Positions 21,956-32,642 of a DNA stretch of 64,000 nucleotides are shown here, piece after piece. The first letter of the stretch is position 1; each line of letters begins with the position of its first letter. The notes beneath the pieces were generated by a model, which did no database searches, was not told where the DNA came from, and saw only the letters and a list, made by a program, of their open reading frames with translations. A program made the position numbers and the translations under genes. Origin of the DNA: Jackrogersella multiformis (lineage: Eukaryota > Ascomycota > Sordariomycetes > Xylariales > Hypoxylaceae); assembly GCA_902806575.1 (NCBI GenBank), contig CADCXD010000011.1:2480001-2544000 (forward strand), given 5' to 3'.

Positions 21956-23536
21956 TTATAGGGCATCCGCGCCCTCTAATATGCCTAACGCCCCGCCTAC
22001 TAGATGCAAGCTGCCGGTGATGAGAGCCTGGACTGTTTCTCCTTCGCTCATCGGTGTCCTGCCGAGGTCCCTGACGTGGTTGATGGCGTCTTCGATTGTA
22101 GGTACGACGGTCACCTTGGCTGCCGGATCCAGGGAGGACCATTTCTCCGCGAAGGCGCGCTGGGCTGTTAGGGCCTTGATGGCTACGGGATCGTACTGGT
22201 AGTTCACGAAGTCGCGCTTGTAGCCTGTGGCGGCATACGTTACGTTCGTGCAGAAGATGACGTGTTCGAACGCCTCTTGCCCTTGAGCCTTTAGGGTGGA
22301 TAGCATCCCCTCGAGGAAGTTGACAGCCTCTTCTCGTCCTTGCTGGTTGAATATCAAGGCCTTTGGCCCAGACCTCTTCGCACACTCGCCCGCGAACCAT
22401 CTCGTTGCCATTCTCAGGCTATCGACGGTATGCGCACCGTCAACGTGCCAGATGATGGGACCTTCGGCCTTCACCTCGCATCTTCCTCTCCATACGACCT
22501 GTTCAATGCCGTCGATGAACTCTTTACTTAATGTTGTTGGGTCTGATGTGAATTTTGAATCTATTTTCTGCAATGCTGTCTCTGCCAGTGCTATCCCTAA
22601 GCTGGCGTTCTTCTTCTGGAATAGCGCATCTGGTCGAACGTTGACACCCTTCAGTCTATGGTCGACGTCTAGAACCTTCAGAGACACGTCTTTCTCCTTA
22701 GCTCTGTCCTGAAGCACCTTAGTAGCTTGGGGAAGTTGGTTAATGGTGAAAGCAGCACTCCCGGTCTTCATTATTCCAGCCTTGTGCCAAGCGATCTTCT
22801 CTATCGTATTTCCCAGCGCGTAGACGTGGTCTATGCCGAGGGTGCTGATGCCGGATGCGACTGGGTGCTCGACGATATTCGTGGCGTCGAATTCGCCGCC
22901 AATTCCTGTTTCGTACACTGCGGCATCTATACCTTCTTGGAGGAATAGGTGATAGCTCATCAGAGTCAGATAGCGAGAATAGACAGGTCTCGTAGACATG
23001 GGGATGCCGAGTCGCTGATCCACAACCTTCGGACCTTCGCTTTCCTCGGCCGCTCCAAGCTTATCCCAAACCTCGAAGAAGTACCGCGCGAACACATTCT
23101 CGCTGACCGAATCGCCATTGATCTTGATCCGCTCTCGAACGGCGATCAAGTGTGGGCTGGTAAATAAGCCGATCCTGCGAGGTACGCTATGCGACTTCTG
23201 GTATTGCCAGAGTATCGACGCTGCAAAGGCGCAAGTGCTCCCCTTGCCCTTTGTGCCCGCGACGTGTATGACGTTCAGCCGGTTGAGGTCGGACGGGGTG
23301 TAGCCGATGCGCTGCAGGTAGACCTGCATTTCGGCGATTGAAGTAGCATCGGGTCGTATACCAGCCTTCCGGCGTGCTTCGACTATGGCATACGGGGTCT
23401 GAAGGGAGTTGAGAGCGTCAATGGCATCCTGAGGGAATTCTAGTCAGCTTCATTCCTGAGATGCGAGAGAGCGCTGGAGCTCGGAGGTAACAGGTAAATG
23501 ACGTACATTGTACGTTCTGCCGCTTTGCGAAGCCAT
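21956..23536 (-). CDS. MET7: Folylpolyglutamate synthase
   Basis: Catalyses ATP-dependent gamma-glutamylation of tetrahydrofolates, needed for one-carbon metabolism and methionine synthesis. Exons (minus) are 23536-23507 (10 codons) and 23428-21956, giving 500 aa. Motifs in order are VIHVAGTKGKGSTCAF (P-loop), LFTSPHLIAVRERI, YFFEVWDKL, YETGIGGEFDATNIV, GIDHVYALG, WHKAGIMK, HVDGAHTVDSL and LIFNQQGREE. Length and motifs are those of the canonical fungal enzyme. The tiny first exon (MASQSGRTYN) lacks an obvious presequence, so this form is probably cytosolic unless an alternative start is used. It lies tail to tail with a divergent paralogue (19499-21385, plus). The symbol follows yeast MET7 and is by family only. 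Confidence 0.94.
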
Positions 23537-26500
23537 TGTGCGCCGCAGGATCGAGAGAGCGCTCTTTATTACATGCAGGTGGGAAGAGTAGAAGCTGGCG
23601 CGTCGGAATACATGATGCATTCCCAGAGACCTCGGTCGTTACCTGTGGTCTTTTTGTTTTATGTTCATGTTCGGTGGAATAGAGACGGCGGAATAAAAAG
23701 AGGGTCAGCAGCGATATCGCCGGCGAGCTAGATCCTCTTAATTCCGCCCCTCCTTCTCCAAGTTGCAGCTGGTGCCGCTTGCGAAACAGCTGGCTGCAAC
23801 TTCCTTGACGAGCAGTACTTCTATATATGCTACTTCCAAGCAACCTTGGAAAGCTCAAGGTAAGGTTAAAACAGCTTAATGTATAGAGTTCAACCCTACA
23901 CGATCACCTACATACCTAGAAAGAGCCGTTGTCTTTATATTAGAACCTAATACAAGAGTGCCATATCTTAGGGTTACGTGGTCCAGTGAGACTCGAGTTT
24001 TAACTCCGTAACGATTAAACTGTTAAGTAAACGATTGGTCTAGCAGTGAAAGTTTACATAAAGACAACTAGAAAGTCCCACCGTAGGATATAAGGTATTC
24101 ATACCTAGGTAGCTTCTAGCTTCTAAATTATCAAGTTGCGTTACTAATATTTTATAGAAGTGGTAATTAGTACTAAGTGTGGGATGACGAGCTTAAGTCC
24201 TTTAAATGTTTATAGTACAGCTTAGGTAAGTAGAAACAAAATTATATCTTTATAAAATATCTAAGCATTATCCGTAATGATAATTATAATGTATTCTTTA
24301 TAGCAACGGTAAGCACAGAGCCACTTAAGGTTAACTAATACGATATAAGAGAATAGCTATCAATATTTTATTTTGTAAAGAATGACTTACAATGACTCCA
24401 TTACTAAAATTTGCTTTAAAGCTTAAGTGGTTCGATAAATGTGCTCATGCCCCGATATATATCGATATCCTAACCTTAGGCAGTTTTAAGACGACGCTTC
24501 ACCATGGCACCTGTCTCTTATTTTGAAATGACTTAAAAATTTATATCATAGGTAAGGTTAAGAGAGCAATGGAACTCTAGGTACACAAAATTGTCATACC
24601 TACCTAAAGTGGACTAATCTAACTTCCTAATTCATCTTCTTAATCATAACATTGAGATATTAACGAGTTAACTTTAAACTGTCTCATATTTCGTTTCCAT
24701 TCTTCAACTTCAACTTTCTGGACACTCACTTCACCATCATGAAGTATAGAAGCCGATTTGGTCTTTCTAGGCTAGATTACTGATACTTCTAACTTCATCC
24801 ATATCTACCTACATTAGGAATTCTCTCCTTTCATGTCTATGCGGAAGATTACCTGGAACGCCACTGGGCTCTAAAATCTGTCCGATACTTGACATATCTT
24901 TAATCTTTACTTCTCTATGAATAATACCTAAAGAAATGCCCCTGATACAGAAGTCTTGCCTCGATTCCCCAGAATCAATGTCGAAGCCAAAGCCTTCCCA
25001 TCCCTTAAATTCTTTTGAACCTCTCTCACCTCTAAGGTGGTCGATATTTTATCTCCCGTTCGCTGTGGACTGGTCGGGATGTGAGAGTGAGTACCTCGTT
25101 AGCTGTACGAAATTAAATCTGGGTATATCTTCTGACGACTTCCGCTAGCGACCTTAATCTCGCCATTGAGAGATTACTCGAAAATGGCCGCCGATGTCAG
25201 ATTTGGTGTACGGATGCAGTTACTTCACATTCTTCTTAATACCCCTAATGTCCGGGGAAATTTTTACGATCGATTCCTCGCCCATCAACGTGAAGTTGTA
25301 GTCAGATGACCATAACAGACAGAGGTTGAATATCTTCTCAACCTTACAGGGAAAGAGATTGGCTTGTGAAGCTGGAGCTACATCACATACTACTATCAAA
25401 CTGATTCCTGAATTACAACCTCCTCCTCTACCTTGATTTTAACATTTTAATCATTAACTTGCCCAACTTCTAAATCATACACAGCAATAGAAAAATGTCA
25501 ACCTATGGAGCAGCAGAGCTACCACATATGGTAGCTCTGCTGCATTCCGTCGAGTTTGCAACGCCCAACACCCCACCGCTGTGATCTCACATACACTACG
25601 GGACGGACCAGTCTTTCATCCTACGACGCAGGAGGAGCACCGTGGAAGGTACTACACCCATATCGAGATCGCAAACCTATCATTAACCTAGAAAATAAAC
25701 GTGAGAGTTGGCGGTAAATAATGGGTTTATTTGATACTATTTTACGGCTATCCTAAAAGCCAATTACCAGTGCTCTCAACTACATTAATATACATCAGAC
25801 ATCTCTGATCACTAGAGACCATCATTTGCCGCCACATCTCTGCAACATGTGTTCAACTCGATAAAGTACGATTTCTACTGTTATTATCGACATCATACAT
25901 CAAATTTCATCAAATTCCAAGCTTCGGAACAAGTACACCCGTGTCAATCACGCGCCAAGGATCTATAAAGACTGGTTAGGCCACTGTCAAAAAAGAATAG
26001 CAACCGGTAGAAGGGAAAAGGCCAATGAAAGAAGTAACGTATTCTCTCCACAGGTGCTCTATTATAACGAGCACATGTTACGTGTTTGTTCCCCATTATT
26101 ACCACATTGTTGTGTTTAAAAACTAATATATCCCAGATACGAAAATCGGACGAGAAAAACACGTAGCAATGCCTTTATTTAAACAGGTGTAATGGATGGA
26201 TATTATTGGTAGAGGACCTTCTATGACAGAACACTGGTTGCAATACTTTTGGGGATAACATGTGGGCTGCAAAGTAGTTGAGAACGTTCCTCTCGCTGAC
26301 ACAGACTTCCAAATCACGCTGGTTTCCTTAGAGGTCAGTTTGAGACATCCATCTTATATATCAGTTAGCACAGGAGTTGACATCATCGATATCTCCAACA
26401 GAGGAGGTTATATATAATGAAACGGGCACTGTCATCTGTAAATTACGTTTATTGTTGCCATGGTTCTGTGATAAACTAATTAGGAACTCGGCCCTTACTA

Positions 26501-27080
26501 TAGAGGCTTGTAGCCTTTTAATTTATAGATTGTGGGCTGTTTGGCCCAAATCTGAAATGTGTCGTATGTGTTAACCTAGAAGGCTCAATTGTTGGAAATA
26601 GTGAATATAACTTATTGTCTGCACCACAAATGGTCATTTCATAATCTCCAGGTTAGATTACATAGTCCTAGCATGATTCTCTAATACTGTAACCTGAGAA
26701 TTAAGACTGCGCTTCGTTGCTAGCTTAATCAACCCAACTTCATAGGTAAAAGACAGATTCGTGGTGAAGATAATATATATAGCCGCAAATACTTAGTTGT
26801 GTATGTTCTGGTAGGTAATATGTATGTACATGAAACATCGTGTGTGTTTGGATAGTGTTGTTCTAGCAAACTCGATAAACGACTCTTCAAGAGGTGGTCG
26901 TTTGCGGTCGTTACTGTGAGGTATACGAGGGGAAGTCGAACGAGTCCAAGCCACTTTCTGTGCTCGCACTCGATTCGTGACAGGATGCGTAGTTAGGTAA
27001 TAGGCAGGTATATATACCTAGGCGTCGCCACCACCAACCAAACTGCCCCGACGACAAGGCATCCCTACCACCTACCTAGC
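23537..27080. other. 3.5-kb AT-rich gap without a supported gene
   Basis: All open frames are short, AT-rich and unlike known families. The first ~350 bases contain the FPGS promoter. Notable items are a perfect hairpin at 25510-25543 lying inside a 29-codon ORF (25495-25584), and few CCTAGG palindromes compared with other spacers (24104, 27015). The sequence resembles non-coding or decayed DNA rather than a recently lost gene, but an unspliced lineage-specific gene cannot be excluded. Confidence 0.55.
25510..25543. repeat. Perfect hairpin, 15-bp arms and 4-nt loop
   Basis: The left arm GCAGCAGAGCTACCA (25510-25524), loop CATA, and right arm TGGTAGCTCTGCTGC (25529-25543) are exactly complementary. 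It would form a stable stem-loop in RNA or a cruciform in DNA. Confidence 0.95.
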
Positions 27081-28142
27081 TCACCCCGGCCGCCGCCTCT
27101 CCACATCGCGCATAACGGCCTCCCAGACCCAGCGGGCGCGCGTCACCGTGTTGTTGCCCACGGCGCTGAAGTTGGCCACCGCGGGGTACATGTACCACTT
27201 CCGCGCGGCGTTATCGGCGGCGGTGTCGCGCGCGAGGTTCACGATCCCGAGCCGCCGGCGCGCGGGCACCAGGTCGGCGAGGCGCACGCGGCTGACGCGC
27301 GGCTTGGCGATCAGGCTCATGGTGGTGATCTCCACGCTGGCGTCGGCCGGCAGCGACTGCGCGAAGCGCCGGAGCACGTCGGCGCCGCCCCGCGCGAAGG
27401 GCGGCAGGCGCATGTGCACGAAGGATACGAAGGGCGAGGTCGTGTACGAGACGAAGAGGAGCGGATGATGGCGCAGAGGGTTGCTGCAGGGGGGTGGGGT
27501 GTTAGTTGGGGGGAGGTAGGTAGGTGGTTGAGGGTGGGGTGGATAGGGGATGGGGATTTAGGGGGGTGGGAGGAGGGTGAGGGTGAGGGTGAGAAAATAG
27601 ACATAAGAGGATGAGAGGATGGGAGGCGAGAAGATGAGCGTGGAAGAATGAGAGCGGGCGCAAACGTACTCTGGAGGACAGCAGGCGACAAGCCTTCCTT
27701 CTGGAAGTAGGCCGGCGTGACGACGAAGCCGAAGAAGACGAATATGAAGAGCGTCGAGATCTTCAGACAGGCGAGAAACGTGATCCGGGCGGTGCCGGCG
27801 TGGTATATGCACAGCCTCTCTGGGTAAGCTGCGGCGGGCGAATGGATGGATTGATTAGCTAGGTACTGTGATTGCATGGATGGATGCACATATTAATTAA
27901 TTATAGGTAGTCTAGAGATACTGACCGTATTGTCGAGGTGGTGGGCTGAGACTGTTGGTGTTGGTGTTGTGTTTAGTGTTTGGCTGATTATGTGTTGCTG
28001 TAGTTTCGAATCTCAAGCCCGAGGGTTGAAGATTTTGCTTTGCAGGTTGTAGTAATCTACGAGAGGCTGCATTTTGGATGCCGAGGATGTTAAGTCTCAA
28101 TTGAGTCCCTTGAGCTCTTCTCAGGACTTTGAGGATTAGCAT
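27081..28142 (-). CDS. TMEM70-like mitochondrial membrane protein, with apparent frameshift
   Basis: Exons (minus) are 28142-27926, 27828-27670 and 27483-27081. The N-terminus (MLILKVLRRAQGTQLRL) is a mitochondrial presequence. A YPERLCIYHAGTARITFLACLK segment leads into a membrane helix. The last exon gives a second hydrophobic piece (PLLFVSYTTSPFVSFVHMRLP) and a ~95-residue matrix-like domain. This layout resembles the TMEM70/TMEM186 family of respiratory-complex assembly factors; the assignment is by pattern and moderate. The exon-2 frame, spliced at the strong donor GTACGT, enters exon 3 one base out of register. It reads TTLCAII, but the conserved continuation PLLFVSYTT lies in the next frame, so the break falls near 27462-27468. 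A weak alternative donor (GTTTGC) would keep the frame but shorten the second helix. Intron 2 holds a (GGGTGA)n repeat (27573-27593). Confidence 0.55.
27573..27593. repeat. (GGGTGA)n microsatellite in an intron
   Basis: Three to four GGGTGA units within the predicted second intron of the TMEM70-like gene, read on the plus strand. Confidence 0.75.
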
Positions 28143-28459
28143 GGTTGAGACGGGGTGGTGTGAATGAGTTCTCTCATGAGTTATGGAGGATGAGATCAAG
28201 AAATACGATAAGATTTACGCCATGAGTTGGAGCTTCGAGATTGAGAATTGCCGGGTGATGCCAGATGAGACCAGCTGTAATATTTGAAGAAGGTATTGTG
28301 AGACTGGCGACTGGTGACTGGCCTTTTCTACGCTCACTCATTTAATATAATTATGATAGGTAGGACTAAGAATTAAAGAATTGGCTGATTCTTTAATAGA
28401 TGTTCTCGTTATTCATAACCTGGGGTTCTAGCTATAAACACAACGGTCCAACTATCCTA
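28143..28459. other. Short spacer between two minus-strand genes
   Basis: Promoter side of the TMEM70-like gene and 3' UTR of the DsbA-fold gene. No other feature is seen. Confidence 0.6.
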
Positions 28460-29284
28460 CTAAACAATGTTCTTCGTCAACCACTCCTGCCACTGCTCCT
28501 TCGTCCACGACGAGCTAATATCATTCGCAACCACGCCGTCGAAGATCACGGTCGGGCTCACGTGCACGCCCACCAGCCTGCCGAAGCGGATCTGCAGCTT
28601 CAGGTCGTTGGTGATCTTGTTGCCGAAGTTGGGGTGGCCGCCCTCGGGCACCTTGTCGGAGATGGCGAGCAGGTCGTAGACTGCGGCCTCGTCGACGCCG
28701 ACGGTGGCCGCGAGCTTCGCGAGCCGCCTGTAGGTGTCGTTGCGGGGCTCGTTGACGACGGCCTCGTCGAAGTACTGCAGCTGCGCCTTGAACAGCGCGT
28801 TGCTGAAGTCCCAGTACCGGGCGGGCGCGAGCCGCAGCACGGCGAGCCCGGCCTCGTGCACGAGCGTCGACGACGGGTGCCACGGCTGCACCTGCTGGCG
28901 GAACACGATCTCCAGGTTGCTGGCCCACTTGGGGTTCGCCTTGACGAGGGGCACCACGTCGTTGTAGAAGGTATTGAACTGCTTCGCCGAGAACGGGCAC
29001 ACGTAGTCGAGGAAGAGCTCGAGCGTGTGCACGGCCGGAGGGGCGCCGGCGGTGTTGGCGGCCGGGGAGCCGAAGAGCAGGCGCTGGCCGGCGAACTTGG
29101 GGTTGAGAGCCATAGCTGGGGTTGTAGTTGCGAAGCGACGGCGGCGAGAAGATTGGTTTGGTGGTGCTTGTAAGCGAAGGTAGAAATTTGAAGTTGGGAC
29201 TGTCTGGAGGGGACGGTTTGGAATTATAGGTTTACTGCAGGCGTAGACAAAGGGGGAGAAACTCCGAGAAAGGGAAAGGCGCAT
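28460..29284 (-). CDS. DsbA/thioredoxin-fold protein with a CPFS motif
   Basis: A single exon of 274 aa. From about residue 85 to 270 it follows the thioredoxin-like fold of the DsbA/Thioredoxin_4 group: the beta strand TLELFLDYVCPFSAKQF carrying CPFS (Cys96), a helical insertion, and a late strand with the cis-Pro loop GVHVSPTVIFDG. Only one Cys remains in the usual CXXC position, so disulfide oxidase activity is unlikely; a glutathione- or thiol-binding role is possible. Residues 1-58 are rich in Arg/Ser/Pro and end RRRRFATTTPAM, suggesting mitochondrial import. An internal Met58 could start a cytosolic form. It is on the same strand as its two neighbours but separated by 300-500 bp, so it is not an operon-like unit. 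Substrate is unknown. Confidence 0.8.
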   Translation of the reverse strand: MRLSLSRSFSPFVYACSKPIIPNRPLQTVPTSNFYLRLQAPPNQSSRRRRFATTTPAMALNPKFAGQRLLFGSPAANTAGAPPAVHTLELFLDYVCPFSAKQFNTFYNDVVPLVKANPKWASNLEIVFRQQVQPWHPSSTLVHEAGLAVLRLAPARYWDFSNALFKAQLQYFDEAVVNEPRNDTYRRLAKLAATVGVDEAAVYDLLAISDKVPEGGHPNFGNKITNDLKLQIRFGRLVGVHVSPTVIFDGVVANDISSSWTKEQWQEWLTKNIV

Positions 29285-29809
29285 TCAGAGACCGATGGTG
29301 ACGGGGCTGCCCTAGGAAACGCAATATAGCTCGTGGCTTATTATATCTATCTACCTAACCTTAGATACCTAGGTACCTAGGTATTACATAACTAGGTCGG
29401 TAGACAGGTGGATAAAAATGTCGACTAATAAATACATATATTGACGCAATACGCTGCACATGTTATGAAAGAGAGAGAGATTACCTAGGTACCTCGGCCG
29501 GCTCGGTATACAGTGGGCGTGTACGGTGGGCATCTAAATATCCGCAGCTTGTCAGATCTTGTTTGGCGGGGTAGCTGCATAACACCTAGTGTCCAATAGG
29601 GAGACAGTAGAGCAGATCAAGGTGAATGGGAGCTCACCGAAGCATCCGAACAACTAAGGCGCGGCTTCAAACGCCGGTGTCCGGCCGGAGGAGGGCTAGA
29701 ATAGGTAGGTATTCCAAACACAATAACTAAGGCATAATGTCTTAGTCATAATGCATTATAATAATCATCTAGGGCTGTGAAAGTTTCTGGTTAGGATTTG
29801 TAATCAGTA
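29285..29809. other. Intergenic
   Basis: Contains a dense GTACCTAGGTACCTAGGTA run (about 29365-29385) and another near 29484-29494. No coding region is supported. Confidence 0.6.
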
Positions 29810-31005
29810 TCAGACTGTGTTCTTCGCTATGATACCCCTGGCAAACTCTCCGAAGGTGATGTGCTGGTCTAGATCAACCTCGTCTTCCAGATTGGGTTGA
29901 GTGAAGACTGCCAACGTGTTGCGAGCGACGCCTTTGGCATATGCTCCCCTGACCGAGTGCTCCACGGCTTTAAATTTCCCGCCGGTGATCTTCTCTAGTG
30001 TCTCACCGGTCTGGAAGGCAATGCAGTCCCTGGGTATCTTAACTTGGACCGGTACCCCCTTTCTATCTTTAATCCAGAGCCCAGCTTGTGGATCTGGCGA
30101 GCTGGGAAGCTCTTCCAACGTTGATAGCAAGTCAGGAACCTTTTCACCAAAGCTAGGAACCTTCGCGTCTACCTTTAGTTCATCTATGAACATTGCCGAT
30201 GTCAGACCAGTCAAGCAACCATGGTCCTTGTGAACCGCACACCAGTTATCCTCCTCTTGGCCTTTTGCCATTATTTCTTCAGGCATCGGATAATAATGAA
30301 GAAGTCTAGCTTTCGTGGTGGACGAAGACTTCACGACTTTCTCTAGGTATGCCGGAGGATAGCCGGGGATTTCCTTCTCGGCGAACCTGTCGCAGGCCCG
30401 CGCGACTAAGACAGCCGTGTCGATTATAAGGCTGCACATCTGCTCCATCGTCGGCTTGAAGCCCGGGAGCATCTCTTTCGGCGGCCACGAGTTTGGCGCC
30501 AGATACTCTGGGAACTTTTCTAGAGGGAATTTTTCCGTCGGCCTGGCAGATTCCAAACTAGGATCTACGTAGAATGCGCAGTTGGCGTAGAAGGAACCCT
30601 TATACTCATCGGCTCCTCCATCCTTGAGCTTCTCCCTGCCCTTGGACCACCCAACGAGGTACTTGGCTGCCTCATTTGTGAATTTATCTTGGGCTTTGTT
30701 AGGAATATCTTGGATTATCAAGACTGTCGTTTAAGCATTCTCAACATACCGAAGTCTGCTTCCGATAAGTTGCCCATGTACGAAGCATAAGACAGGAGTT
30801 GGTGTCTTAGCTGGGGAAACTCCGCAGGGACATCTTTAACAACGAGAATTCCAAGCGATTCTGGACCAAATGCTTCTTGCAGGGTTTCGAACGAGATGTT
30901 CCCTAAGCACTAAGCAGTGAGTAATTGAAATCGTAACTCGATATTGCGATACTTACCACTCTTGAGATCGGCTAATGATACTACTACTGGCTCTGCTGTC
31001 GCCAT
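29810..31005 (-). CDS. 2-oxoglutarate/Fe(II) dioxygenase, isopenicillin N synthase-like
   Basis: A soluble non-heme iron oxygenase of the DIOX_N + 2OG-FeII_Oxy family. Exons (minus) are 31005-30957, 30902-30750 and 30708-29810, giving 366 aa. The N-terminal DIOX_N-like part contains SLGILVVKDVPAEFP and SYMGNLSEADF. The jelly-roll part shows the iron ligands: HKD (His227, Asp229) and His318 in KAVEHSVRG. The 2OG-binding Arg330 lies in ARNTLAVF. The second intron is only 41 nt, near the lower limit for fungi. This subgroup is common in ascomycetes and mostly uncharacterised, so the substrate is not predictable. It is divergent from FRG1, with about 750 bp between starts. Confidence 0.85.
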
Positions 31006-31758
31006 GGTTGATTGTGACATTTGTTGATATAGGTTTAGAAAGAAGTAGCAGATGTCAACTGGATTAGGGATTTGGAAAAAGCGATTCGATATCTACCTAG
31101 ATAGGTATTTCTCTTACATACTAAAGTTGGTGTAATCTTTGAAATAACTTCGTCCTAAGGATATCGTCGGGTTTATCAGGTAATTGAACAGAGGTAGGAG
31201 CTAACCACTGCTACTGGCCGGCGTACCCCGCGCTATTTGTAGGAGTTTGCCGCTGTAAACATCACATCTTTTATCTCTAGATTAGCTCTATTGGAATAAT
31301 TAAACATTTTGTTGAAAACTTTTTTAAGAGACTATTGATAACTTATTAGGTATGTATAATATTATTAATAATTTCAATATTCTTATGAGTAAATAATTAT
31401 AGTAAATCGAGTGCTAGAAAGTGGAACTATGGAAATCCTGGGAGAGCAACTGAAGAGGTCCGTAACTTGGCTGCTTCTAAAGTTGTAACTTTCTAATTAT
31501 TATAAAGTTTCCCTAGATAGGTCCAGTATTTTAGCGCCAGGAGTGACGCCACCTGTGCTGCTAATGCTGGGCTGCGCGTTATCGATTTCAGTTTATCTAG
31601 GTAAGCTTCCATTTTATCTAAGCTTCTATTATTATTATCTTAACAATAACAACAACCACCTTGGAACTTATCCACTTATCCACCGTTCTATTTGCAAATT
31701 TCAATACGTACCAATTGGCATCTTGCAATTGCTATTCCGGGAGTTGATTGATTTGAAG
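31006..31758. other. Divergent promoter region between dioxygenase and FRG1
   Basis: AT-rich spacer, particularly 31260-31400. The plus-strand frame of FRG1 stays open upstream of 31759, but that extension has no family similarity and reads through AT-rich, low-complexity sequence, so it is treated as 5' UTR. Confidence 0.55.
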
Positions 31759-32619
31759 ATGGTCAAGCCACTCTCTTTTAAGGGCGACAAGAAGCCTAAA
31801 AAGAGAAAGCGGGCTGAAGCAGATTCCTCGGCTGACACTCCAGGCCCTAGCGGACTTGCGGTCGTCGCGACAGCCGAAGACGGAGAGAATGACGATAGCT
31901 GGGTTTCGGCCGATGTAGTGGGAGACGTCCAAGGCCCAGTCATGATCGTACTCCCAACAGAACCTCCAACCTGTCTTGCTTGCGATGCCAACGGAAAGAT
32001 CTACAGCGACCCTATTGTGAATATCATAGATGCGAATCCTGCGAGCGCCGAACCACACGACGTGCGCCAGGTATGGGTTGCAAACAAGATCCACGGAACC
32101 GACAATTTTCGATTCAAAGGTCGATATGGAAAGTATGTGCTCTCTTTAACTCTCTTCGATTTTGTCTTCTCTGACTCGCTGTCTAGATACCTTAGCTGTG
32201 ACAAATATGGCATCTTAAGCGCGACGTCTGAAGCCATATCGGCCCTCGAAACGTGGACCGTAATCCCGACCCCCGAAACCCCTGGAACATTACAGATCCA
32301 ATCACAACGGGAAACTTTCTTAACGGTCAAAGAGCCTACGAAAGCGAACGGCACACCCGAAGTCCGCGGGGATGCCACGGAGATTAGCTTCGATACGACA
32401 TTGAGGATTCGTATGCAAGCTCGATTTAAACCTCGATTTAAGGCAACCAAGGAGGAGAAGGCCAGGGAAAAGATTAGCAGGAAGGAGTTGGAAGACGCTG
32501 TAGGCAGGCGACTTAACGAGGATGAAGTCCGGAATCTGAAGAGGGCGAGAAGGGAGGGCGACTATCACGAGCAGCTACTAGACTTAAAGTCCAAGAACAA
32601 ACACGACAAATATGGCTGA
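31759..32619 (+). CDS. FRG1: FRG1-like nuclear/actin-associated protein
   Basis: FRG1 family, a beta-trefoil protein linked to RNA processing, nucleoli and actin bundling. Exons are 31759-32132 and 32187-32619, giving 268 aa. The start MVKPLSFKGDKKPKKRKR is the family signature. A basic nuclear-localisation-like stretch and an acidic linker are followed by the trefoil (about 55-190, with RYGKYLSCDKYGILSATSEAI). A Lys/Arg-rich helical tail ends KNKHDKYG. The 54-nt intron is in phase and stop-free, so unspliced RNA would add 18 residues. The stop is 23 bp from the stop of the convergent WD40 gene, so their 3' UTRs must overlap. Confidence 0.93.
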   Translation: MVKPLSFKGDKKPKKRKRAEADSSADTPGPSGLAVVATAEDGENDDSWVSADVVGDVQGPVMIVLPTEPPTCLACDANGKIYSDPIVNIIDANPASAEPHDVRQVWVANKIHGTDNFRFKGRYGKYVLSLTLFDFVFSDSLSRYLSCDKYGILSATSEAISALETWTVIPTPETPGTLQIQSQRETFLTVKEPTKANGTPEVRGDATEISFDTTLRIRMQARFKPRFKATKEEKAREKISRKELEDAVGRRLNEDEVRNLKRARREGDYHEQLLDLKSKNKHDKYG

Positions 32620-32642
32620 AAAGAATGGATGAGATTATTGAA

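Noticed and set aside
24936..25148. 70-codon ATG frame in the 23.5-27 kb gap
   Set aside because: No family similarity; length is within chance expectation for the region.
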